A DNA stretch of 64,000 bases from Eucommia ulmoides (Eukaryota > Streptophyta > Magnoliopsida > Garryales > Eucommiaceae): contig CM028339.1 in NCBI GenBank assembly GCA_016647705.1, positions 23,289,803-23,353,802 of the forward strand, written 5' to 3'. Below, one piece after another: positions 38,720 to 48,812 of the stretch (position 1 is its first letter; each line of letters begins with the position of its first letter). The position numbers and the translations under genes are program-made. Below the pieces are notes generated by a model. It was not told the origin of the DNA. It did not search any database and saw only the letters and a program-made list of their open reading frames with translations.

Positions 38720-39095
38720 TCATTTTGCAGGACTTGCCTGACATGTAACAATATATATAATATATTCACCCTGCATGACTTGTCTGACAGGTAATAATAT
38801 ATATAATATATTCACCCTGCAAGACTTGCCTGACAGGTAACAATATATATAATATATATAATATATTCACCCTAAAGGACTTGTGTGACAGGTAATAATA
38901 TATATAATATATTTACCCTGCAGGACTTGCGTGATAGATAATAATATATATAATATATCTATCCTACAGGACTTGCTTGATAGGTAACAACATATATCCA
39001 CTTTGCAGGTCTTGCCTAGCAGATAACAACAAATATTCACCCTGCAGATCTTGCCTGACAGGTAATCCACATCTCGCAGGACATGTCCTCCTGAC
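38720..39095. repeat. ~50-bp tandem repeat (about 8 units)
   Basis: Units read CACCCTGCAGGACTTGCCTG, then ACAGGTAACAATATATATAA and TATATT. Later units lose the TA tract. They lie close to the 5' end of the chromovirus-like interior. From 39096 to 40286 no gene is visible. Confidence 0.8.
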
Positions 39096-40286
39096 GAGAA
39101 GACAACTATGGCATAACAGGATAATAAAATTATTTTTCACTTTTAAAATTTTCTTTGATCTATTTATCATCATAAAACAGTCAATTTTCACCAACATCTT
39201 TTTTCACAATTTAATACAAAAATATAATTTGACGATTTATATAGAAGACATTAAACACATTTAAACTGATCATTTCAATTCGACGACATATCCTATGACC
39301 TACGACTAACACTATACTAACCCAGCCTCACTTTACTTACTATAGGTAAGTTGTATTCATCAATCGGCCCTTAAGATGATAATATGTTCGAATTTGGAAC
39401 TGTAAAGATCAAAGTGAAATAATGGTAACAACATATGGGGGCAAAGTGTCAAACTACCCAAAACATAAAGGAGACGTCAATGCATGCAAATATGAACCAA
39501 ACAACTAAATGAAATAATAGAATTCAAATTGAATAGGTATGAATTTAAAGCACCTAATAAAAATTATATTACACAATCATTTAATCCAAGTTAAATTATG
39601 CCAAGTAAACCATCAGAAGGAAAATAATGCAAATTTTGGTTTTATAATACCACTTTTCACATAATTTTTTTTAATTAATTTTTTTTTTGGAACCCCATAG
39701 ATCATACAAAGTAGCACAATAACTATTTGTTCACAAAGTAAATAATGTGTTCAATTGAAAATATAGGGGCCAAAATAAAATGTTGATCAGACCTCAGGGT
39801 TACAAAGTGTAAAAATCAACTTTTCTAGAATTATGAAATAGGACTCAAGTGGTGAGCAAAATGTGTGTATTACTGAATGTAGACTTTGCATGTAAATATC
39901 ATATCTTAATTGTTTCTGCTTTTTTGTGATTTGGTCAGTGTTTATGTTTCGAGACAATGGGATTACTAAGTATAGTGGTGCACTGGTGCTTATGCAATGG
40001 CACACAATTTCTTTGGTTAAAATTTAGCCTTGTGACACTTTGCCATCGTGCACGTCGAGTTCCTGTTATAAAATTTGAATTGTTCCAGAGGTGAATGCAC
40101 ATCCAAGTTAATTTCTCTTACCTAAAGAATGACTGCATGCAATCTCATGCAATCATTGTTATTTTTATTTTTTTTATTATTACTATTTTTAATTAATAAA
40201 GTATACGAAAATTATTATTTTTAAGTATTATTTCACTTATTATGAGCAATGGGTACCATAGCCCAAGCTTAGGGCACTCGCAAACC

Positions 40287-40299
40287 CGCTCTGATACCA
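40287..40299 (-). other. Primer-binding site for initiator tRNA-Met
   Basis: The minus strand reads TGGTATCAGAGCG two bases after the 5' LTR end. This is complementary to the 3' end of plant tRNA-iMet (GCTCTGATACCA) and fixes the orientation of the chromovirus-like element. Confidence 0.85.
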
Positions 40300-40855
40300 T
40301 CTGTAACGACCCGATTTTTCAGGGTCGTCACGCGGTTTCTCCGCTTGGAGAATTAACACTAAAACTGATTGACCAAATTTTCATTCTATAAAATCGAGTA
40401 AATTTTATAATATGACAGCGTCAAATAATTAATAATTCGTTTTATGAAATTATTTTAATTCACAATGTGGTGGCGAGAATTATAATTATCGAATTTATAA
40501 TTTATCAATTTATCGAAACAATTTTAACCAATAGTGTAACTATTAATTATATCATGGAGAATTGATCATCCATAATACAACTAATTATATAACCATTAAT
40601 CATTCATAATCTGGGAAATTTCTATTATAATAGAAATTTATAACCAAATTACTTTATCAATCTAAGACTTTCTAATTATATTTACGGAAAATAATTATAC
40701 CAATAGGGGTACAACATTTACCAATATTAATTCAAATTACATTAATAATTTATGGATATCATTTATCAATAATCTAACAAACCCAACTCTTTTTCGTGTA
40801 AAATGTGTATACAGATAAAACGGGAATTAAAATGTTATGCCATGTACTACTGTCC

Positions 40856-43569
40856 TGTCACCCCCCACCCTGGACACCAGTCACCTATGGGGCCGGCGTG
40901 ACATCGACACGACATCATCTGAGGAACAAACCAAACTAGAAAGTGACAATAGACAATCATAATTATACAATCACAAAATCAGGCTATAAACATCTTCTCT
41001 AACTAGGGACACACCCGTTCTTGAATTTTTAATAACAACAAAAGATAAAAATAACAATGCACCTCTCCTAGGTTCGCCTCAGGTAGTATCTCCCAAAATA
41101 CTCCCTCGCTATACCATCGCCGGACTCTACCCAGTGTCAGTAGGGGACCGACTCCTAGCTATTTCACCTGCGAGTGTACTGTCTTCTTAATAAAAATATT
41201 TTTACATAATAATACATTCTAAATAATACATCATTTAAATATGGATCAAGCATAAGTATATAGATGTCACATAGCTTGTAAAAGTCTTCATAATATATGC
41301 AGTGAAAATAAAGCAATATATATAAGTTTCATTTCAAAACCATATAGTATAAATATCATACCGATCACCACAATAAATAATAAATCACCCAGTATAAATA
41401 AAACATCACATCTCAAATCACCACTCCACCACAACACACACTGGCTAGTCATAGTGATCCTTTTAACCTCACGATTAGGAGTTGCAACGGTACCGTAACA
41501 TTCGTAGGAATATCCACACCCCTTTTGGGGAGAAATATAATCCACACCCCTTTTGGGGAGAAATATAATCCACACCCCTTATAGGGAGAAATATATTCCA
41601 CACCCCTTACGAGGAGAAACCACACCCCTTTTGGGGAGAAATATAAACCACTCATATCCAACGAAAATTATTTTTAAGCCTTCTTTTAGAAACCAACACA
41701 AATCCCCGAAAAATTCATTTTACCAGCTCATCCCAAAAACCTGTTTGATCCATATCATTTATGAAACCGTACAATGTAAGCAAACACATATATCATCATA
41801 TATATATACAAAAAATAGTTTGGTAAGAAGACAATACACTCATCTCGTTTCTTGTGTTACAAAAACAGCACCATCCAAAGCCTACTAAGATGTTGGCGTT
41901 TGTGAACCTAGTAATGATAGGGCCTAAATTAATATTTTATGCAAAATAATCAAATCGTGCAATGCAGACCCTAAATTCCGAAATTTTCCATTTCCCACAT
42001 TTTACCTATGAAAATTACTATTTCGGTTAATTTTTATTTCATTAAAAATTACTGCATAAAATTTAGTAATACGAACGGTCCCAAATTTATTATTCCGGTT
42101 CCAAAATTTTGATGCTAGAATTCAATTTAATAAACTGAAATAAACTTAACGAAAAAACGTTACTCATTCTGAATCGTTCACGGGCCGCGAAATGAGTTTT
42201 TAATTCTTATCAGGGTGATTTGTGCAAAAAAAAAAATTCCCCTTCTTCTTCCCTTTTTTTTTTTCCCTGTTTCTGTTTTCTGTTTGTGCTCCGCCTGCCG
42301 ACAGCTCCACTGGCCGGCCAACCACCCTACCGGCGACGCACCGGCTACTCAGAACAGTTTTCAGCAACACCCCCATGCATACGCATACACACACTGATCA
42401 AAACATTGCACACATACATACACTGTCTTACACACCCACCCCTTCGCACGGTCGCTGGCCGAACAGAGTAAAACACATACACATGCACAATACCGAACTA
42501 GAACGCCCACACACACGATCGCCGATGGTCGACGGATGACGATCCGAACAACATTTCCACATACCCACATTCTATCGTATTGAACCGAAATAGAGGATGC
42601 ACACAAGCATGCACCGCCGTAGCGGTGACACACACCGTGGCGACGATCACTCACGCTTGCAGTCGAAGCAACACACACATACACATGTTGCATGAAACAA
42701 GAATCAGAACACATACACTCCGTCAAAACGCCACCGTCGGACGAAACCGAAACCCACCGACTATCCTATCGCCGATCAGATACACATGCATGCACGCACC
42801 TACTAGAATGATCAAATAAATATGCATAAGTACTCACCAGATCGAAGATCCCCGACAAACTGAACAACCGGACCCAATCCTCCGCTCACCGGCGATGCTA
42901 AGAATGCACCCGTCACGCCATCGACAAAGCACCCCACCGACCGAACCACTTTCGCTCTCCCCTGAAACTGACGAAGATACCTCCACGATCACGCATACGA
43001 GTAACAGCCACGACCACCTTGCTGGAGGAACACCGATTCAAGGAAGTCCGATCACCCTTCCCTTGCTCCGGTCCTCTCTCTCTCTCTCTCTAGAATTTGT
43101 CTAATTTCAAATTTGATGGAGGCTTTTTGATCAATGCACATGCACGAGTTTGTATATATTGCATGGATTAAGTGGTGGAAATCGTTCCTAGCCTGCTACG
43201 TTGCCTCTCCGTTCTCTCCCTTCCGACGGTCTTACACGTACGACGTATGCGTGTATATATATATATATATATGTTTTTAAATTTTTTTTGTTAAATTACT
43301 CTTTTCCCCTTTAATTTCTTAAAGTCTTCTTTTTGAGTTCAATTCATCATTTATAAGTTTCTAAAATTATAATTTGATCCCTAACATTTTCAATTTTTTA
43401 TTTTTAATTGGCAATTCGCATCCCAAGTTGAGAGTAATGTTTTTAAATTTGCACATTTGACCCCCAAGTTTTGATTTGAGTTTTTAATCAATAAAACTTT
43501 TACCTAAAATTTTCTAATACTCTAAAATGCAACTATTTATGACGTACGTTTTACGATTTAGGTTTTACA
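40856..43569 (+). mobile_element. Solo LTR, ~2.7 kb, family L1 (third copy), nested in the 5' LTR
   Basis: It starts TGTCACCCCCCACCC and ends TTTAGGTTTTACA. The TSD TGTCC lies at 40851-40855 and 43570-43574. The sister LTR (near 33093) has the empty site with one TGTCC. It is in the opposite orientation to the other two copies. It carries a 26-28-bp minisatellite at 41513-41647. Confidence 0.9.
41513..41647. repeat. 27-bp minisatellite with CCCCTTTTGGGG palindromes (5 units)
   Basis: Units read CCACACCCCTTTTGGGGAGA followed by AATATAAT. Three of the five keep the perfect 12-bp palindrome. It is absent from the other two family members, where a different short repeat or none is seen. Confidence 0.85.
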
Positions 43570-44168
43570 TGTCCCACCATAAATATATTAATTTCAAGTA
43601 AATTAATAACCCAATTTTATATGTACGGTGATAAATATCGATTTATCGAATCGATTTTTCCACGGTGAATAATATATTTAATTAAAATTCTTGTCGCCGT
43701 CTCACTCTCGTCGGCCCTTTAAATCAAAATTATGGGATTGTGAACCAACACTCAGTAGAACTTCAACCCCTCTAATACGTGCATTCAATCAAGTCTCAAA
43801 TAAACAAATAAACGTGTATCACACATAATTTGCACATAATACGTACTCATAAATATTTCATGAAAAACTACAATTATAACAGTAACAACATGAATTACAT
43901 AATATAAGGAGAGATTAAATACATATATTAGAAGAATTAAAATTTTTACATGAAATTCACGATCAACAATTGACATGAAATTATTCTTTTCAATCTTCTT
44001 TTCCTCATTCTCTTCGCCTCTTTTTTCTTCAGCTTTCTGCATCCCTCCCCTTCCCCAACTTCTATCTATATAAATACATAATAACAATAATAATAACGAT
44101 AACTTATCCTTAATAACAATAATAATAATGATAACTTATCCTTACTCCCTCTCTATCTATCTATCTAC

Positions 44169-44204
<36 letters not shown>

Positions 44205-44529
44205 TAATGTCAAGTCATTACTTTGGCCTTTTCTTCCTTTTTTCTCCCAAGTACATGTTTCACACACATTAATGATTATTCAAGATTTTTATTCATATTA
44301 TACTAACACCTTCACATATTATATAATATTATTATTAAATTTAAAAAAATTACATTTTTAACTCCAAAAATTATCAAATATGTATTTATATTACAAATTT
44401 ATAAAATAGTCTCCAGAAATATTAAATTTATATAAAATAATATTTTTCAAAATATAAACTTTCGGGGTATTACAATTAATATCGTTTAATTGTTTGTGGA
44501 TATCTAATAGTGTATCTCTTTGGTGTGTG

Positions 44530-45330
44530 TGTGTATGTTAACATTAATGAGAGAGAGAGAGAAAGAGAGAGAGAGAATGACAAAAAAAATGTGTTAACAT
44601 TAACACAAAGAGGCTAAAAAAATGTGCATTAATGTTAACGAACACACACTCCAAATACACAAACAGCAGATACGGTACAATCATGTTAACATTAACACAC
44701 AAAACACAAAAGAAAAGAAATATACATAAACTGATACACACAAACAGATGAGGAAGATATATTAACATTAACACACACAAAAAGAACATGAAAATGCGTT
44801 GACGTCAACACAGAGAGGCCCAAAAAATATGTATTAATGTTAACGCTCACTCAGCTCAAAAAGACAAAATATCACACACGGTGAGTTAATGTTAATGCAA
44901 ACACACGAGGGCTAAAAAAATATAAGTTGTGTTAACGTTAACGCACAAAATCTCCAAAAAGCAAAATATGTTAACGCTAAAATACACAGTCCGATGACAA
45001 AGATGCATTAACATTAATGCACACAAATAGATGAGAAATATGCGTTAACGTGAACACATACAAAAAGTACATAGAAATAAGTTAACGTTAACGTGAAATT
45101 CAAATTGTAATTTTGTAACATATGCAATGTTTGACAAAAAAAAAAAAAAACATAGACACGGTGTATTGTTGAACATTTACGTTAACGTTAACGTCATGTT
45201 ACATATTATTGTCTTATTGCATAGGATAAAATGACATAATCATAAATATGAGTGAAAAGTTATGGGTAATATTATGGACATTTCTTTAAGATTGCTGAAC
45301 ATTTACATTAACATTAATGTCATATTGAAT
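44530..45330. repeat. Cluster of GTTAACRTTAAC-type palindromes
   Basis: About 15 copies of a 12-14-bp motif (GTTAACGTTAAC, GTTAACATTAAC, ATTAATGTTAAC, GTTGACGTCAAC), often followed by ACAC. They occur every 35-90 bp near 44538, 44592, 44629, 44683, 44762, 44797, 44832, 44884, 44931, 44970, 45008, 45043, 45082, 45181 and 45306. The intervening DNA is CA-rich and not clearly repeated. From 45340 to 46131 no gene or repeat array is seen apart from A-runs. Confidence 0.75.
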
Positions 45331-45430
45331 ATTCTTTATCTTGTTGAATATGTTAAAATGACAGAATCGTAAATATGAGTAAATATGAGTGAACAGTTAG
45401 GGGTAATATTAAGGACATTTCCTAAAGATT
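45173..45430 (+). repeat. ~125-bp direct tandem duplication
   Basis: Two copies share TGAACATTTACRTTAACRTT, then AAAATGACATAATC / AAAATGACAGAATC, ATAAATATGAGT and GGGTAATATTAWGGACATTT. Confidence 0.65.
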
Positions 45431-46131
45431 CTTTGTGTGCTAAAAAATTAATAAATGCTAGTGGAGGTCTGAACTCTAGAAACACTATCTTTGGAGGACC
45501 AAAAAATTCATTACCCTTTATTTAATAGAGATATCGAGCAAGTTTTGATGATAGATTGAATCTTGAAGTATCTGCCAACTTGAAGTGGTAATTAATGTTT
45601 GCTAGGCATATTGCATCCAAAATCATATTTACTGTTCATTTGAGTAATGGATTTGATGAATCATTGTATTTTATGAAAAATTGAGAATTTAAAATTCTGA
45701 AGTTTAAAATCTCATCATTTATAAAAAAAAAAAATTGAATGAAAAATTTGACTTTTATTTTTTTTTAAACGAATAAATCATTTAAATTAAGAAAGGAAAA
45801 AATAAAATCTTCTAAGAGAGATGAGAAGTTGAGGACAAATTCCTTTTTGGTAGATTTGTTAAAAAAAAAATAATAATAAATTAAAAAAAAAAAAAATCTA
45901 TCTTAGAAGAATTTAGAAGTGACAATATAGGCAATTAAAATTCCATTATGAAATCGTTAGCCAACCAAAATAATTTAATGGAGAAATTTAAAAAATTATT
46001 GTCAAATGAAATCAATTATCCTAAAGGACCAAAACACACTTCTACCTAAAAAAAAAAAATTTATCCAAAACGCACACACGAAAACTAATTCAAACCATTA
46101 GTAGTATTTTGTAAGACAACCAACATCAAGT

Positions 46132-46203
46132 GGATCCGTGGCGCAATGGTAGCGCGTCTGACTCCAGATCAGAAGGTTGCGTGTTCGATTCACGTCGGGT
46201 TCA
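46132..46203 (+). tRNA. tRNA-Trp (anticodon CCA)
   Basis: This is a complete 72-nt cloverleaf. The acceptor stem GGATCCG pairs with CGGGTTC, and A is the discriminator base. The D arm is GCGCAATGGTAGCGC, the anticodon arm TCTGACTCCAGATCAGA has CCA in the loop, and the T arm GTGTTCGATTCACGTC contains the B-box. There is no intron and no encoded CCA. A TTTT pol III terminator follows immediately (46204-46207) and CAA motifs lie in the 15 bp upstream, as is usual for plant tRNA genes. The sequence is the conserved plant nuclear tRNA-Trp and looks functional. It lies 251 bp upstream of the PPR start codon, on the same strand. Confidence 0.95.
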
Positions 46204-46412
46204 TTTTCCATTTTCCTATTTTTTTTCATGGTTCTTTCACAATCGTCTTCCTCGAGTGTCCAGACGAACTCTCTTATTTACTGCAACTACAACAAGCATC
46301 AGCAGGAAAAACAACAACAAAATGGAAGCGCCTCCCTCGACTAATCTATCTTCTAGTCGTCATTGTAGCCATTAGCTTCTTCTTTCTTTTTTTTCTGGTT
46401 CGGTTTTGTTGT

Positions 46413-46442
46413 GGGGGGTTTTGGGTGTGGGGGGTGGGGGGG
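46413..46442 (+). promoter_or_regulatory. Potential G-quadruplex just upstream of the PPR start codon
   Basis: Four G tracts of 6, 3, 6 and 7 residues, separated by short loops (TTTT, TGT, T), end 12 nt before the ATG at 46455. On this strand the transcript itself would contain the quadruplex in its 5' leader. A short upstream ORF (ATG at 46322 to TAG at 46373-46375, 17 codons) precedes it. Confidence 0.6.
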
Positions 46443-46454
46443 TTGCACCCCGTA

Positions 46455-48812
46455 ATGAGAAACCCGATTCCGCGAACTGTCGCTTCTCCGCATGATTTCT
46501 GCACCTCTCTCCTCCAAACAAGCCTTATAGCCAATGAAACAAATTCAGGTAAATCCATCCATGCACGGATAATCAAATCCGGACTTCACCTCGGCGTTTT
46601 CCTCATGAATAACCTCGTCAATTTCTACGCCAAAACCGGGCTCTTAGCTGACGCACGCCTCGTGTTCGACGAAATGCCCGTCAAAAACACGTCCTCTTGG
46701 AACAACGTTTTATCCGCTTACGCCAAACAGGGCCTGATGAATGAAGCCCGTAACCTGTTCGATGAAATGCCTGACACGGATTCTGTATCCTGGACCTCAA
46801 TGATCGTGGGTTATAACCAAATGGGTCGTTTTCGAATCGCGATTTTGATGTTCTTACAGATGATTTCTTCTAGAATAACACCAACCGAATATACGATTAC
46901 CAACATTTTTGCCTCTTGTGCCGCCGTTGAAGCACTGGATATTGGGAGGAAAATTCACTCCTTCACGTTGAAACTCGGCCTCAGCAGCTATATATCAGTA
47001 GCCAATTCACTAGTAAATATGTATGCAAAATCCGGGGATTCAGCAATGGCGAATACTGTTTTTAACAAAATGAGTTTGAAGAACACATCAAGCTGGAACG
47101 CCATGATTTCTTTGTACATGCAGTCTGGTCGAATCGATCTGGCTTTGGCTCAGTTCGAGCAAATGAATGAACGCGACATCGTTTCATGGAATTCGATGAT
47201 TGCAGGTTACAATCAACATGGTTTTGATCAAAATGCTTTAATTATGTTCTCGAAAATGGTTAATTGTTCTTCACTAAACCCCGATAGGTACACTTTGTGT
47301 AGTGCTTTATCGGCTTGTGCCAACCTGGAGGACTTAACTCTCGGGAAACAAATTCACGCCCACATTCTTAGAACTCATTTTGACACTTCAGGAGCAGTCG
47401 GAAATGCACTGGTTTCAATGTACTCGAAATCAGGTGGTGTCAAAATTGCTCAGAATTTTTTAGAAAAACCCCTAATTCCCAAACTCAATATTATAGCTTT
47501 TACTGCCTTACTCGACGGATATATAAAACTTGGGGATATAAGCCCGGCCCGAACAATCTTCGATTCATTACATGAAAGAGATGTCGTCGCATGGACAGCA
47601 ATGATTGTCGGCTATTTACAGAACGGCTTCCACAATGATGCGATGGAGCTCTTCAAATTAATGATTAAAGAAGGCCCGAGCCCGAATTGCTATACTTTAG
47701 CAGCTGTTTTGAGTGTTTCTTCGAGCTTGGCATCTTTAGATCACGGAAAACAAATACACGCATTGGCCATAAGGTCGGGTGAGGCATCTAGGGTTTCTGT
47801 AAGCAATGCTTTGATCACAATGTATGCGAAATTGGGAAACATCAATGGCGCGAGACAGGTATTCGATATAACCCGATGGAATAGAGATATTGTTTCCTGG
47901 ACTTCAATGATCATTGCTTTAGCTCAACACGGGCTTGGAGAAGAAGCGATAAAATTGTTTGAGAATATGCTAGAATTAGGTATAATGCCTGACCACATAA
48001 CTTATGTCGGTGTGCTATCCGCTTGTACTCATGTCGGATTGGTCGAAAAGGGTCGAAATTACTTTGAAATGATGAAAGATTCTCATAAAATCGAGCCGAC
48101 TTCAAGCCATTACGCTTGTGTAATTGACCTCTACGGGCGTGCTGGATTGCTAAATGAAGCTAAAAAATTCATTGAAAATATGGCTATTGAGCCGGATGTT
48201 ATAGCTTGGGGTTCGCTTTTGGCTTCTTGTAGGGTTCATAAAAACGTGGAGATGGCGGAAATGGCGGCCGAGAGGCTGCTTTCGATCGATCCCGACAACA
48301 GTGGGGCCTACTCGGCTCTAGCAAACGTGTATTCCGCTTGTGGGAAATGGGAAGAGGCTGCTAAAGTTCGAAAATTGATGAAGAAGAGGCAGGTGAAGAA
48401 AGAACAGGGGTTGAGTTGGGTTAGTATTAAGAATGAAGTTCATATATTTGGGGCTGAAGACGGGGTTCATCCACAGAGAGATTCGATATATATGATGATG
48501 GGGAAAATCTGGGATGAGATCAAGAAATTGGGTTTTGTTCCTCAAACAGAAGTGGTTTTGCACGATTTGGATTTTGAGGTGAAAGAGCAGATTCTTAAGC
48601 ATCATAGCGAGAAGCTTGCGATTGCCTTTGGGATAATGAGCACTCCTGAGAAAACTACGCTGAGGATCATGAAGAACCTTAGAGTCTGTAATGACTGTCA
48701 CTCAGCCATCAAGTATATATCGAAGCTTGTGGATAGGGAGATTATAGTGAGGGATTCGACTCGTTTTCATCATTTTAGAGATGGGTTTTGTTCATGTCAG
48801 GATTTTTGGTAA
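46455..48812 (+). CDS. PLS-class PPR protein with E and DYW domains (organelle RNA-editing type)
   Basis: This intronless gene encodes 785 residues. Tandem PPR motifs of the P, L and S types fill about residues 35-590 (for example NNLVNFYAKTGLLADARLVF, NALITMYAKLGNINGARQVF, HYACVIDLYGRAGLLNEAKK). The E1/E2 region follows (WGSLLASCRVHKNVEMAEMA, then SAYGKWEEAAKVRKLM-like sequence). A C-terminal DYW cytidine-deaminase domain has the zinc/catalytic signature H717-S-E719 and C745xxC748-H749, then CSC at 779-781. The protein ends in DFW instead of DYW, and the PG box reads KEQGLSWV instead of KEPGxSWI. DYW PPR proteins bind organelle transcripts and convert C to U. Length and motif order fit the Arabidopsis At2g22070-type protein (about 786 aa). 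The frame is open back to 46146, but that ATG lies inside the tRNA gene, and the next in-frame ATG is 46455, which gives the family length. An organelle targeting peptide is expected but not obvious in MRNPIPRTVASPHDF. Confidence 0.93.
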   Translation: MRNPIPRTVASPHDFCTSLLQTSLIANETNSGKSIHARIIKSGLHLGVFLMNNLVNFYAKTGLLADARLVFDEMPVKNTSSWNNVLSAYAKQGLMNEARNLFDEMPDTDSVSWTSMIVGYNQMGRFRIAILMFLQMISSRITPTEYTITNIFASCAAVEALDIGRKIHSFTLKLGLSSYISVANSLVNMYAKSGDSAMANTVFNKMSLKNTSSWNAMISLYMQSGRIDLALAQFEQMNERDIVSWNSMIAGYNQHGFDQNALIMFSKMVNCSSLNPDRYTLCSALSACANLEDLTLGKQIHAHILRTHFDTSGAVGNALVSMYSKSGGVKIAQNFLEKPLIPKLNIIAFTALLDGYIKLGDISPARTIFDSLHERDVVAWTAMIVGYLQNGFHNDAMELFKLMIKEGPSPNCYTLAAVLSVSSSLASLDHGKQIHALAIRSGEASRVSVSNALITMYAKLGNINGARQVFDITRWNRDIVSWTSMIIALAQHGLGEEAIKLFENMLELGIMPDHITYVGVLSACTHVGLVEKGRNYFEMMKDSHKIEPTSSHYACVIDLYGRAGLLNEAKKFIENMAIEPDVIAWGSLLASCRVHKNVEMAEMAAERLLSIDPDNSGAYSALANVYSACGKWEEAAKVRKLMKKRQVKKEQGLSWVSIKNEVHIFGAEDGVHPQRDSIYMMMGKIWDEIKKLGFVPQTEVVLHDLDFEVKEQILKHHSEKLAIAFGIMSTPEKTTLRIMKNLRVCNDCHSAIKYISKLVDREIIVRDSTRFHHFRDGFCSCQDFW

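Larger units (their letters stand above)
32549..44474 (-). mobile_element. Chromovirus-like Ty3 LTR element, non-coding interior, with three nested insertions
   Basis: On the minus strand the order is 5' LTR (44474-40302), primer-binding site, interior, polypurine tract, 3' LTR (34487-32549). Without insertions the LTRs are about 1.45 and 1.40 kb and clearly homologous. The interior, without the nested LTR, is about 3.1 kb. It contains no gag, protease, RT or integrase that I can see, only the last codons of a Ty3 pol. Flanking pentamers GCTAA (32544-32548) and ATTAA (44475-44479) match at only three of five positions, so a TSD is not demonstrated. Overall it is a LARD-like non-autonomous or gutted element. 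Confidence 0.8.
40302..44474 (-). repeat. 5' LTR of the chromovirus-like element (interrupted by a solo LTR)
   Basis: On the minus strand it starts TGTAATACCCCGAAAG at 44474 and ends CGGGTCGTTACA at 40302. It is homologous to 32549-34487 and carries a 2714-bp insertion at 40856-43569. It also includes (TAA)n near 44168-44205. Confidence 0.85.

Noticed and set aside
38720..39095. Possible CRISPR-like repeat-spacer array
   Set aside because: The units are imperfect tandem repeats with TA-rich linkers of varying length, in a plant retroelement. The spacers are not unique and there are no cas genes.
42200..43104. Small ORFs on both strands in the third L1 copy
   Set aside because: They lie in GC-rich LTR sequence, do not match each other between copies and show no conserved frame across the three LTRs.
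32544..44479. TSD for the chromovirus-like element
   Set aside because: The flanking pentamers GCTAA and ATTAA agree at three of five positions only, so I do not claim a TSD.
44553..44575. (GA)n run as a promoter element
   Set aside because: It is a simple repeat with no gene start nearby.
46146..46454. N-terminal extension of the PPR reading frame from ATG 46146
   Set aside because: That ATG lies inside the tRNA-Trp gene, and the extension encodes the tRNA, a T-rich leader and the G tract. The next in-frame ATG (46455) gives the family-typical 785 residues.
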